From Nitrospirota bacterium (lineage in GTDB: Bacteria; Nitrospirota; Nitrospiria; JACQBW01): a DNA stretch of 59,331 bases. The notes beneath the pieces are model-generated. The model saw only the letters and a program-made list of their open reading frames with translations, was not told the origin of the DNA and ran no database searches. Position numbers and translations under genes: made by a program. This document shows, piece by piece, positions 53,053 through 59,331 of the stretch; positions within the stretch are counted from its first letter, which is position 1; every line of letters starts with the position of its first letter. Location of the stretch: the NCBI GenBank assembly GCA_016178585.1, contig JACOTA010000040.1, positions 1-59,331 of the forward strand, read 5' to 3'.

Positions 53053-54328
53053 AACCTCCAAAATTTCTTCAATAGAAAAAAAAGGCTTTTCCCCAACCAT
53101 TGCGGAAATTGACTTAAACGCCCTTCTTCATAACCTGGAACAGGTTCAAAAAGTATCCGGCCCGAATCGCTCGATTATTGCCGTTGTTAAGGCAGATGCC
53201 TACGGACATGGGGCAATCAAGGTTTCACAGACTCTGGAAGCCGCAGGGGTTAAAACCCTCGGCGTCGCCCTGGTCCAGGAAGGAATCGAACTTCGACAGG
53301 CGGGCATTCGCGTTCCGATTTTGATTATGGGAAGCATTTTAAAGGAACAAATTCAATCTCTATTTGAGTTTCAACTCACTCCGGTTCTGTTTCAAACGCC
53401 TTTGATTCCCCTTCTTGAAAAAGAGGCCGAGAACCGCGGAATGACCCTCCCCGTCCACCTTAAGATCGATACGGGAATGGGTCGTTTAGGAATTCAACCT
53501 CTTGAAATTCGGCCTTTTCTCAAAGAAATCCTGGCAAATAAGAGAATACGAATTGAAGGGATCATGACGCATTTTGCGGACGCCGACCAAACCAGGCCGG
53601 AAAATACAAAAAAACAATTGCTGCTCTGGAATAAAATCATGGAAGAACTGCGGGAATTCAACGTCAACCCTCCTGATATCCATCTATCCAACAGCGCGGC
53701 CATTTTGTCCCTCCCCGGCGTTTACTCCAATCCAGTCCGGCCCGGCCTGATGCTTTATGGCTACTCCTCTCTCAAAGACCCCCCTCTTTTTTTAGAACCC
53801 GTATTGAGTTTTAAAACCCGCGTCGTACACCTGAAAACGGTTCCACCGGACACACCGATCAGTTACGGCGGAACGTTTGTTACGTCCCGCCAAAGCGTCA
53901 TAGCAACGATTGCGGTCGGATACGCAGACGGGTATTGGAGAGCCCTATCGAACTCCGGAAAGGTCTTGATTCATGGAACCCGCGCGCCTGTCGTCGGGAG
54001 GGTCTGCATGGATATGACCATGATTGACGTCACGGGGATCCCAAACATCCATATGGGAGATGAAGTCGTCCTGATTGGGAAACAGGGAGAAGATTTTATC
54101 TCCGCCGAAGAAGTCGCTGAATGGGTTGGAACCATTTCCTATGAGATCCTTTGCGGAATCGGGAAAAGAGTCCCGCGGGTGTATCAAGGGGCTCACGTCG
54201 CCCCCTCAACCGGCAAAGCCGGATTGAGCCTCCCCCTCTCGCTCGCTTTGCTCGCTGGGTATATTTTAAAAGGGGCTCACGTTACCTTTTCATGGAGTTT
54301 CCTCGCTTTGCTTGCTGGGTATCTATGA
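53042..54328 (+). CDS. alr: Alanine racemase with a repeat-derived C-terminal tail
   Basis: A 428-residue enzyme supplying D-alanine for peptidoglycan. The cofactor lysine is K50 in AVVKADAYGHGA, the second catalytic tyrosine is in ISYGGTF, and HLKIDTGMGRLG and GRVCMDMTMIDVT are present. The family ends near VPRVY; here that is residue 381. The remaining 46 residues (from GAHVAPSTGKAGLSLPLSLA) are translated from R2 repeat DNA and read LALLAGY twice. The stop codon overlaps the mlaE start as ATGA. Confidence 0.93.
   Translation: MAIKTSKISSIEKKGFSPTIAEIDLNALLHNLEQVQKVSGPNRSIIAVVKADAYGHGAIKVSQTLEAAGVKTLGVALVQEGIELRQAGIRVPILIMGSILKEQIQSLFEFQLTPVLFQTPLIPLLEKEAENRGMTLPVHLKIDTGMGRLGIQPLEIRPFLKEILANKRIRIEGIMTHFADADQTRPENTKKQLLLWNKIMEELREFNVNPPDIHLSNSAAILSLPGVYSNPVRPGLMLYGYSSLKDPPLFLEPVLSFKTRVVHLKTVPPDTPISYGGTFVTSRQSVIATIAVGYADGYWRALSNSGKVLIHGTRAPVVGRVCMDMTMIDVTGIPNIHMGDEVVLIGKQGEDFISAEEVAEWVGTISYEILCGIGKRVPRVYQGAHVAPSTGKAGLSLPLSLALLAGYILKGAHVTFSWSFLALLAGYL
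54188..54322 (-). repeat. R2 repeat, site G, tandem and translated
   Basis: The first copy (54188-54262) has GGGGCTCACGTCGCCCCC, CCGGCAAAGCCGG and CTCGCTCGCTTTGCTCGC, the reverse complement of site F. A shortened second copy (about 54274-54322) repeats GGGGCTCACGT ... CCTCGCTTTGCTTGCTGGG with the middle deleted. It forms the last codons of alr and lies against the mlaE start. Confidence 0.75.
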
Positions 54329-55098
54329 AAAGCCAGCTCGAAAAAATAGGCCGGCCAACACTCGATTTTTTAAAAAAAGTCGGGGCCGCCTTTACGATGT
54401 TTTTTCAGGCCCTCAGATGGACCTTTACACCTCCCATTTATTTCAGAAATATCCTTCAGCAAATGGAAGTCATCGGGGTTCAATCGATTCCCGTTGTATT
54501 AATCACTGCCCTCTCAACAGGAATGGTGCTGGCCCTTCAAAGTCATACCGGATTTAAGCGGTTTCACGCGGAGAACCTGGTGGGAACGGTTGTCGCCCTC
54601 TCCCTCACGCGTGAACTGGGACCTGTGTTAACCGGTCTCATCGTTGCAGGCCGTGCGGGCGCAGCCATGGCGGCAGAACTGGGAACGATGAGGGTCACCG
54701 AACAAATCGACGCCCTGAGCACTCTTGCCGTAAATCCGGTTAAATATCTGATCATCCCCCGCCTCATCGCGGGGTTTATCATGCTGCCTATTTTAACCAT
54801 TTTTGCCGATATGATCGGAATTATCGGCGGGTATTTTGTTTCTGTAGAAACTCTGTCGGCAAATCCGGTCATCTATCTTCGTCGTACAACCGAATTTCTT
54901 GAAGGAAATGATATTTTTGGGGGCTTGCTTAAAGCCTGTGTGTTTGGTATCTTGATTTCCATCATTTGTTCATACAAAGGATTTACGACAGAAGGGGGAG
55001 CGGTGGGAGTTGGAAAAGCGACCACCGGCGCAGTGGTGCTCTCTATGATTTTGATCATCGTTTCTGACTACTTTTTAACAAACCTTTTGTTTAAATAA
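54325..55098 (+). CDS. mlaE: Mla lipid ABC transporter permease (MlaE family)
   Basis: About 257 residues from the ATG at 54325, overlapping the alr stop; the frame open from 54151 is repeat DNA. Five or so helices; SIPVVLITALSTGMVLALQS, ELGPVLTGLIVAGRAGAAMA and EQIDALSTLAVNPVKYL are MlaE signatures. It pairs with MlaF to move phospholipid between membranes. R1 copy E separates it from mlaF. Confidence 0.94.
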   Translation: MKSQLEKIGRPTLDFLKKVGAAFTMFFQALRWTFTPPIYFRNILQQMEVIGVQSIPVVLITALSTGMVLALQSHTGFKRFHAENLVGTVVALSLTRELGPVLTGLIVAGRAGAAMAAELGTMRVTEQIDALSTLAVNPVKYLIIPRLIAGFIMLPILTIFADMIGIIGGYFVSVETLSANPVIYLRRTTEFLEGNDIFGGLLKACVFGILISIICSYKGFTTEGGAVGVGKATTGAVVLSMILIIVSDYFLTNLLFK

Positions 55099-55179
55099 GC
55101 AAGGATCAGGCTTTGCCAGTCCGAGCGCGGGGTTCGGGGGCATTGAGAGTGATTCTCTCGAAGGCCCCCGAATATAATA
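55099..55179 (+). repeat. R1 two-hairpin repeat, copy E
   Basis: TCAGGC-TTT-GCCAGT is a weak first hairpin; GCGCGGGGTTCGGGGGCATT, hairpin GAGAGTGATTCTCTC, then GGCCCCC and TATAAT at 55173-55178. The probable mlaF TTG start is 3 bp further on. It is co-oriented with the mla genes. Confidence 0.8.
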
Positions 55180-55181
55180 GA

Positions 55182-55931
55182 TTGATAGAGATTTTAGATA
55201 TCCACAAATCCTTTAACAGCCACCACGTCCTTTCCGGCGTTAATCTGAAAATCGAAACGGGCGAGAGCATGGTCGTTCTGGGGGGAAGTGGAACCGGTAA
55301 GAGCGTCTTATTAAAAATCATCATGGGTCTCTTAAAACCCGACCAGGGACAAGTCTTCATTGACGGACAGGACATCATTCCCCTTAAGGAAGAAGGATTA
55401 GGGGAAATCCGTAAAAAATTTGGAATGCTCTTCCAGGGAGCCGCTTTATTTGATTCTTTGTCCGTGTGGAAAAATGTTGGGTTTGGCCTCATGGAACATA
55501 CCTCTCTGAGCAAGAAAGAGATTAGAGACATTGCGACTCAGAAGCTGGCAATGGTCGGCTTGAAAGATATTGAGGATAAAATGCCTGCGGAACTCTCCGG
55601 TGGAATGAAAAAAAGGGTTGGATTGGCAAGAGCCATAGCAATGAACCCTGAAATCATCCTGTACGACGAACCGACAACGGGATTAGATCCGATTATGGCA
55701 GACGTGATCAATGAACTCATTATCAAGCTGAAACATGAAATTAACGCCACCTCGGTGGCCATCACCCATGACATGACCAGCGCGTATAAAATCGGAGACC
55801 GGCTCGCGCTTTTGTATCAAGGAAAAATCCACCGGACAGGAACGTCTGATGAATTTAAATCCAGCGAAGATCCGGTGGTCCATCAATTCGTAACGGGGTC
55901 TTCCGTTGGCCCGATAGAAGTGACTTTCTGA
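55182..55931 (+). CDS. mlaF: Mla lipid ABC transporter ATPase (MlaF family)
   Basis: About 249 residues. I start at the TTG at 55182 (IEILDIHKSF) since the frame open from 55113 is R1 repeat DNA. Walker A is LGGSGTGKSVLLKIIMG, the signature LSGGMKKRVGLARAI, and Walker B ILYDEPTTGLDPI. There is no evident ribosome site, because the repeat abuts the start. It drives MlaE. Confidence 0.93.
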   Translation: MIEILDIHKSFNSHHVLSGVNLKIETGESMVVLGGSGTGKSVLLKIIMGLLKPDQGQVFIDGQDIIPLKEEGLGEIRKKFGMLFQGAALFDSLSVWKNVGFGLMEHTSLSKKEIRDIATQKLAMVGLKDIEDKMPAELSGGMKKRVGLARAIAMNPEIILYDEPTTGLDPIMADVINELIIKLKHEINATSVAITHDMTSAYKIGDRLALLYQGKIHRTGTSDEFKSSEDPVVHQFVTGSSVGPIEVTF

Positions 55932-55944
55932 GAGATAAAAACCA

Positions 55945-57384
55945 ATGAAGGGATTCACCACAGAGGCAAAGGTAGGATTGGTCGTTATTGTCGGCGCCAT
56001 TTTATTGGCCTATATGTCGGTGAAAATTGGCCTCTACCGGATCGGAAAAGAATCAGGGTATCGAATTTTTGTTCATTTTGACTCGGCGGCGGGACTGGAT
56101 AGGAAAACGCCGATTCGGTTGGCCGGTGTTGAAATAGGAAAAGTGGAAACGCTCGAGCTGGTTGACAGTAAAGCGAGAGTTACCTTTTTAATCCAGCCGG
56201 AAGTTAAGGTTCATAAGGGAGGCGCCGCCGTCATCAGGGCTTCAGGATTACTGGGGGAAAAATACGTCGATTTAATCCCTGGAAAAGAAAAAGGTTACCT
56301 TTCAGAGGGCGACACGATCCAACAGAGCGAAGCCCTGGGCGACCTGGAAACCCTGATCGCAAAGTTTTCGGATATCGGGACCGACATTAAAGCGGTGACC
56401 CGAACCCTCCGGGAGGTTGTCGGCTCGACCAAAGGGGAGGAGGATCTTAAAGCCATCCTCGCAAATTTTAAAAGTTTCACCGAACATATCGATCAACTCA
56501 TCACTGACAATCAGGAAGCGGTCGGAGAAACGGTTGAAAATTTTAAAGATTTTTCCGAGGTCATCAATAAAGACATCCCGGGTCTGGTCAACAGCTTAAA
56601 GACGGTCGCCAACGACCTGGAATCAGGCAAGGGCACATTCGGAAAACTCCTGCACGACGACCAGCTTTATGAAAAATTAAATTCCGCGATGAGTAACATT
56701 CAAAAAATTACCGAAAAAATAGGAAACGGCGAAGGAACCATCGGGAAATTAGTCACTGATGAAAAAGCCTATGAAAAGTTAAATAGTGCCCTGGAGGGAT
56801 TAAACAACACGCTGGGGCGGATAGAACGATTTAAAACAACCGTTGGAATTCGAAACGAATATCAAATGGATACCACACGAAAAAATAAGGGTTATTTTTT
56901 CGTTAAGCTGGCGCCCAGGGTGGACAAATATTATCTGTTAGAAGTCGTTGACGATCCGAGGGGAAGCGTCAACACCGTGACCCGCGACCAAACCGTCGCC
57001 GGAACAACCGTCACGACCACAGATGTAACGACTGAAAGAAAATTAAAACTCACCCTGGAAATGGGAAGACGATACAGCGGCCTTGACCTTCATCTCGGAC
57101 TCATTGAAAACAGTTTTGGAGCGGGAGCAGACTATTTATTTTTTAATGATCAGCTGAAACTGGGCGTTTCCGCGTGGGATTTTAACAGCGCCGACACTCA
57201 AAGTTCAAAACCTCATTTAAAGGCAGTGGCTTCTTATACCTTCCTCAAACATATTTTCCTGCAAACAGGATATGACCAAATACTGAATTCAGACTTAAAA
57301 ACGGCGTTTATCGGCGCCGGATTGACCCTTGAAGATGACGATATCAAATATTTATTAGGCAGTGTGGCCGGATCCATTAAATAA
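55945..57384 (+). CDS. mlaD: MlaD-type MCE protein with a C-terminal beta-rich domain
   Basis: A 479-residue protein. An N-terminal membrane helix (AKVGLVVIVGAILLAYMSVK) precedes one MCE domain (residues about 38-118: YRIFVHFDSAAGLDRKTPIR, ASGLLGEKYVDLIPG). A long helical region follows with two GxGTxGKL repeats (GKGTFGKLL, GEGTIGKLV). The last ~170 residues alternate strands (YFFVKLAPRVDKYYLLEV, GLDLHLGLIENSFGAGADYL), like a half-barrel. No mlaC or mlaB is nearby. Confidence 0.88.
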   Translation: MKGFTTEAKVGLVVIVGAILLAYMSVKIGLYRIGKESGYRIFVHFDSAAGLDRKTPIRLAGVEIGKVETLELVDSKARVTFLIQPEVKVHKGGAAVIRASGLLGEKYVDLIPGKEKGYLSEGDTIQQSEALGDLETLIAKFSDIGTDIKAVTRTLREVVGSTKGEEDLKAILANFKSFTEHIDQLITDNQEAVGETVENFKDFSEVINKDIPGLVNSLKTVANDLESGKGTFGKLLHDDQLYEKLNSAMSNIQKITEKIGNGEGTIGKLVTDEKAYEKLNSALEGLNNTLGRIERFKTTVGIRNEYQMDTTRKNKGYFFVKLAPRVDKYYLLEVVDDPRGSVNTVTRDQTVAGTTVTTTDVTTERKLKLTLEMGRRYSGLDLHLGLIENSFGAGADYLFFNDQLKLGVSAWDFNSADTQSSKPHLKAVASYTFLKHIFLQTGYDQILNSDLKTAFIGAGLTLEDDDIKYLLGSVAGSIK

Positions 57385-57418
57385 AGAAATCAAACCTCAC
57401 AAAACCAGGGGGACGGAT

Positions 57419-57757
57419 ATGATTAAAAAGATAATTCTGAGCGTTTGTATTTCTTTAACCGGTTTTTTCTTTTTGACCGGAGAGACCGGATCACCCGGGG
57501 ATCCCAAGCCTGGCAAGGCCATTTTTGAAAAAAACTGCACCTCATGCCATGGAAAAAAAGGAGAAGGCCTTGGCCCTGTCGCGCGAATGCCGAATTTCTC
57601 AGATAAGGCTTATCAGGAGAGCCGGACGAACCAGCAGTTATTTGAAAAAATTAGCAACGGCGGACAGGGAAGCGGCATGCCGGCCTGGGAAAAAACATTA
57701 ACCATTCAAGATCGGTGGAACGCTGTGGCCTATATTCGAACCCTGGCCACCCATTAA
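57419..57757 (+). CDS. Periplasmic monohaem cytochrome c
   Basis: About 112 residues from the ATG at 57419 (AGGGGGACGG upstream). A signal peptide leads to one haem site, CTSCH at 40-44, with M87 (GSGMPAW) as axial ligand. It is a class I cytochrome c similar to cytochrome c6/c551 types. It lies after mlaD and depends on the ccm genes. Confidence 0.88.
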   Translation: MIKKIILSVCISLTGFFFLTGETGSPGDPKPGKAIFEKNCTSCHGKKGEGLGPVARMPNFSDKAYQESRTNQQLFEKISNGGQGSGMPAWEKTLTIQDRWNAVAYIRTLATH

Positions 57758-57807
57758 GTCAGGCAGCTGAAATAATCCAATTGCGGCGTTTTTGAAAGGG
57801 GTGCAAA

Positions 57808-58587
57808 ATTAAATTACGGGTTTGTGTTTTGGGAAGCGGAAGTCATGGCAATTCCGTTTACGTGGAAAGCCCTCATACCCGGATTTTAATCGATGCCGGA
57901 TTCAATGCTTCTCAGACCGCCCAACGGCTTTCCGCTTTAGGTGTCTCACTCGAGCAACTGGATGCGGTTTTATTAACGCATGAGCATGCAGATCATGCTC
58001 AGGGGATAAAATCGATTACCCACCGGGTTTCTGTCCCCTGTTATACCAATGAAAAAACCCGAACGGCCTGTAAACCGTTGGAAAAGGTTGCCTCTTTAGC
58101 GGAGTTTCACACAAACGAACCATTTCAAATTAAAGACTTTTTGATTTATCCCTTTTCAGTGCCTCACGATGCCTCAGATACGGTCTGTTTTACGATTCAA
58201 TACGAAGAGTGGAAGGTTGGAATTGCAACCGACTTTGGCATGATCAACCCCTTCGTGGTTAATGCTCTTCAAAAAACCGATATTCTGGTTTTAGAATTTA
58301 ACCACGACCTTGAATTATTAGAAAAAGGACCTTATCACCTTTCTTTAAAAGAAAGAATTCGGGGCGATTACGGGCATCTCTGCAACGAAGACTCTGCTTC
58401 ATTACTCAGGCAACTTCTCCATCCCTCTTTGCGCCATGTTTACCTGGCTCACTTAAGTAAGGCGAATAACACTCATGAAGTCGCCTATTTAACGGCATCC
58501 AAAGTCATTCAGGAATCGGCGATGGAAACGACGGCGCTTCATTTAACCTGGCAGGACTTCATCAGCCCTGTTGCTTCTTTACAATGA
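57808..58587 (+). CDS. MBL-fold metallohydrolase, YycJ/WalJ family, probable ATT start
   Basis: About 259 residues if started at the ATT at 57808, which gives the family N-terminus KLRVCVLGSGSHGNS; a TTG at 57829 would cut off the first beta-strand. AAAGGGG lies 6 bases before the ATT. The metal motif is LLTHEHADHAQG, with LEFNHDLELL and LAHLSKANNT further on. The family has exonuclease-like activity linked to cell-wall and DNA processes. Confidence 0.85.
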   Translation: MKLRVCVLGSGSHGNSVYVESPHTRILIDAGFNASQTAQRLSALGVSLEQLDAVLLTHEHADHAQGIKSITHRVSVPCYTNEKTRTACKPLEKVASLAEFHTNEPFQIKDFLIYPFSVPHDASDTVCFTIQYEEWKVGIATDFGMINPFVVNALQKTDILVLEFNHDLELLEKGPYHLSLKERIRGDYGHLCNEDSASLLRQLLHPSLRHVYLAHLSKANNTHEVAYLTASKVIQESAMETTALHLTWQDFISPVASLQ

Positions 58588-58617
58588 TGGCGGAAATAAA
58601 AAGAGGAGCGCCCTTCC

Positions 58618-58899
58618 TTGCGTTTAACTAAAAATCAAATCTCAATGATGGCAAAAAATATGGTGGAACATCTTTTGCACCAAAAGATGATAAAACCATT
58701 GGTTGAAAAAGAAAAACTGATTGCATTAATTGAAAACACCATCACTGGCGATTTTATGGTAGAGGAACAGCTGAACCAGGAAGTTCGCGAGCTGATGAAA
58801 AACTATTCAGAGCAGATTGAAAAAGGTGAAGTCGATTATAACCGGTTGTTCCAGATGATTAAGCAGAAACTTGCCAAAGAACGCGGCCTGGTTCTTTAA
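58618..58899 (+). CDS. DUF507-family protein
   Basis: A 93-residue protein with a TTG start behind GAGGAG. It matches DUF507: RLTKNQISMMAKNMVEHLL, ALIENTITGDFMVEEQLNQE, VDYNRLFQMIKQKLAKERGL. The function is not known. It follows the WalJ-type gene by 30 bp. Confidence 0.85.
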   Translation: MRLTKNQISMMAKNMVEHLLHQKMIKPLVEKEKLIALIENTITGDFMVEEQLNQEVRELMKNYSEQIEKGEVDYNRLFQMIKQKLAKERGLVL

Positions 58900-58947
58900 A
58901 AATCTTGACAGACTGCCAAAGAAAGTTCTAAATTAGTCTTTTTAAAT

Positions 58948-59036
58948 GCCGGAGTGGTGGAATTGGTAGACACAAGGGACTTAAAATCCCTCGCCTGGCG
59001 ACGGGCGTGCCGGTTCGAGTCCGGCCTTCGGCACCA
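58948..59036 (+). tRNA. tRNA-Leu (UAA)
   Basis: Acceptor GCCGGAG pairs with CTTCGGC, followed by ACCA (the CCA is encoded). The D-arm has GGTAGACAC and the T-arm CGGTTCGAGTCCG. Anticodon stem AGGGA/TCCCT encloses CTTAAAA, giving anticodon TAA. The long variable arm (CGCCTGGCGACGGGCG) is that of a class II tRNA. It reads UUA codons. Confidence 0.97.
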
Positions 59037-59096
59037 TACATTTCCCCTATAAAATCAATCATTATTGGCACAGAGGGCTCTTATTCCACAAAGGGG

Positions 59097-59190
59097 CAGC
59101 GTTCGTCACGTTTGAACCTGCAATACAAGGTAATTTATCTTGTTGAGAAAGAAAATGTGACAGTTCTTGTTTTTGAGATCACACCCCACA
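59097..59190 (+). pseudogene. Possible RelE-superfamily toxin C-terminal relic
   Basis: One frame reads RSSRLNLQYKVIYLVEKENV and VTVLVFEITPHR, the pattern of the last strands of RelE/HigB-type toxins (RLNxQYRVIY...xITPH). There is no start or upstream half; the tRNA lies directly before it, and the frame runs on without a stop into the transposase tail. Assignment is weak. Confidence 0.35.
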
Positions 59191-59200
59191 GGGTAGAGGG

Positions 59201-59329
59201 TCAGGTCTTTATTATTGAATTTTCCATCTTATTCCCATTGACAATCCGGCTAACGGAAGAGTAATGCATCTCCAAATAATCTGCAACCTCCCTCTGACTG
59301 TATCCATACTCTTCCACCGCTTTCCGGAT
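59201..59329 (-). CDS. REP-associated (IS200-like) transposase, C-terminal fragment
   Basis: The minus-strand frame entering from the window edge reads IRKAVEEYGYSQREVADYLE then MHYSSVSRIV and stops SIIKT at 59201-59203. This C-terminal helix-turn-helix (GYSQxEIADYLGxHYSTVSR) is typical of the tyrosine transposases that accompany REP and related palindromic repeats (RAYT). The catalytic part lies outside the window. It may be the mobiliser of the 141-bp element. Confidence 0.65.
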   Translation of the reverse strand: MRKAVEEYGYSQREVADYLEMHYSSVSRIVNGNKMENSIIKT

Positions 59330-59331
59330 GA

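Noticed and set aside
54151-54324. 58-residue N-terminal extension of MlaE
   Set aside because: It is translated from R2 repeat DNA out of frame with alr; the MlaE family begins at the ATG at 54325.
55113-55181. N-terminal extension of MlaF
   Set aside because: It is read from R1 repeat DNA; the ATPase fold begins at IEILDIHKSF.
59007-59264. 85-codon plus-strand gene after the tRNA
   Set aside because: It starts inside the tRNA and runs through the transposase tail on the other strand; only a short RelE-like stretch has any meaning.

Overview
The window is chromosomal DNA of a Gram-negative (diderm) bacterium with c-type cytochromes. It carries outer-membrane barrels, lipoproteins, an Mla/MCE lipid transporter, a complete cytochrome c maturation (ccm, System I) cluster and an FTR1-type iron importer. 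Gene orders such as pheA-hisC-aroF-tyrA-aroA-cmk-plsC-rpsA-sppA-ihf and rpsB-tsf-pyrH-frr are familiar from Nitrospirota and Desulfobacterota-like lineages. I favour a Nitrospirota-like organism, but this is inference from gene order and I could not run a phylogeny.

Layout. (1) Bases 1-2,640 are an accessory island. It holds the tail of an ISKra4-type transposase, a decayed TumE/TumA toxin-antitoxin pair, an intact RelE/ParE-type pair and a VapBC pair. (2) 2,641-4,085 holds a 141-bp MITE-like element, an ECF sigma / zinc anti-sigma locus broken by one in-frame TGA, and a small unknown gene. (3) 4,171-16,612 is housekeeping: hisS on the plus strand, then a long minus-strand block from pheA (aromatic amino acids, cmk, plsC, rpsA, sppA, IHF/HU and a sugar epimerase). 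(4) 16,759-20,496 holds an outer-membrane protein and a Fur-headed iron operon (fur, cupredoxin, FTR1, beta-barrel), then a lipoprotein cytochrome c. (5) 20,647-25,676 holds an HD-GYP relic, a histidine kinase with a CheY-like regulator, maf, a DUF155/RMD1-like membrane protein, a DksA-type zinc finger and a small membrane protein. (6) 25,680-35,541 runs from gmd through ccmA, ccmB, ccmC, a CcmE-like/CcmD-like hybrid, ccmE, ccmF, ccmG, ccmH, ccmI, a DUF2007 protein, tlpA and ccdA. Together these move haem and reductant across the membrane to mature c-type cytochromes, two of which are encoded in the window. (7) 35,575-48,226 holds a geranylgeranyl-reductase-family flavoprotein and a long minus-strand biosynthetic block: argD-argF-argG-argH-(LptM-like lipoprotein)-lysA-hyp-dapF-dapA-dapB-folK-dgk-panC. 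(8) 48,502-58,899 holds rpsB-tsf-pyrH-frr, a PA2779/PA2778/TPR trio, alr, mlaE-mlaF-mlaD, a cytochrome c, a WalJ-type hydrolase and DUF507. (9) The right end holds tRNA-Leu(UAA), a RelE-like remnant and the C-terminus of a REP-associated (IS200-like) transposase.

Three kinds of dispersed repeat stand out. One is a 141-bp element with terminal inverted repeats (two copies of identical length). The second is an ~85-bp two-hairpin element (R1, five copies), always in the direction of the flanking genes and usually abutting the next start codon. The third is a related element (R2, two sites), one of which has been translated into a 46-residue tail on alanine racemase. No CRISPR array, rRNA or replication origin was seen. 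The most system-like candidates are the compact Fur/cupredoxin/FTR1/beta-barrel iron operon, the CcmE-like/CcmD-like hybrid inside the ccm cluster, and the co-oriented R1 elements.
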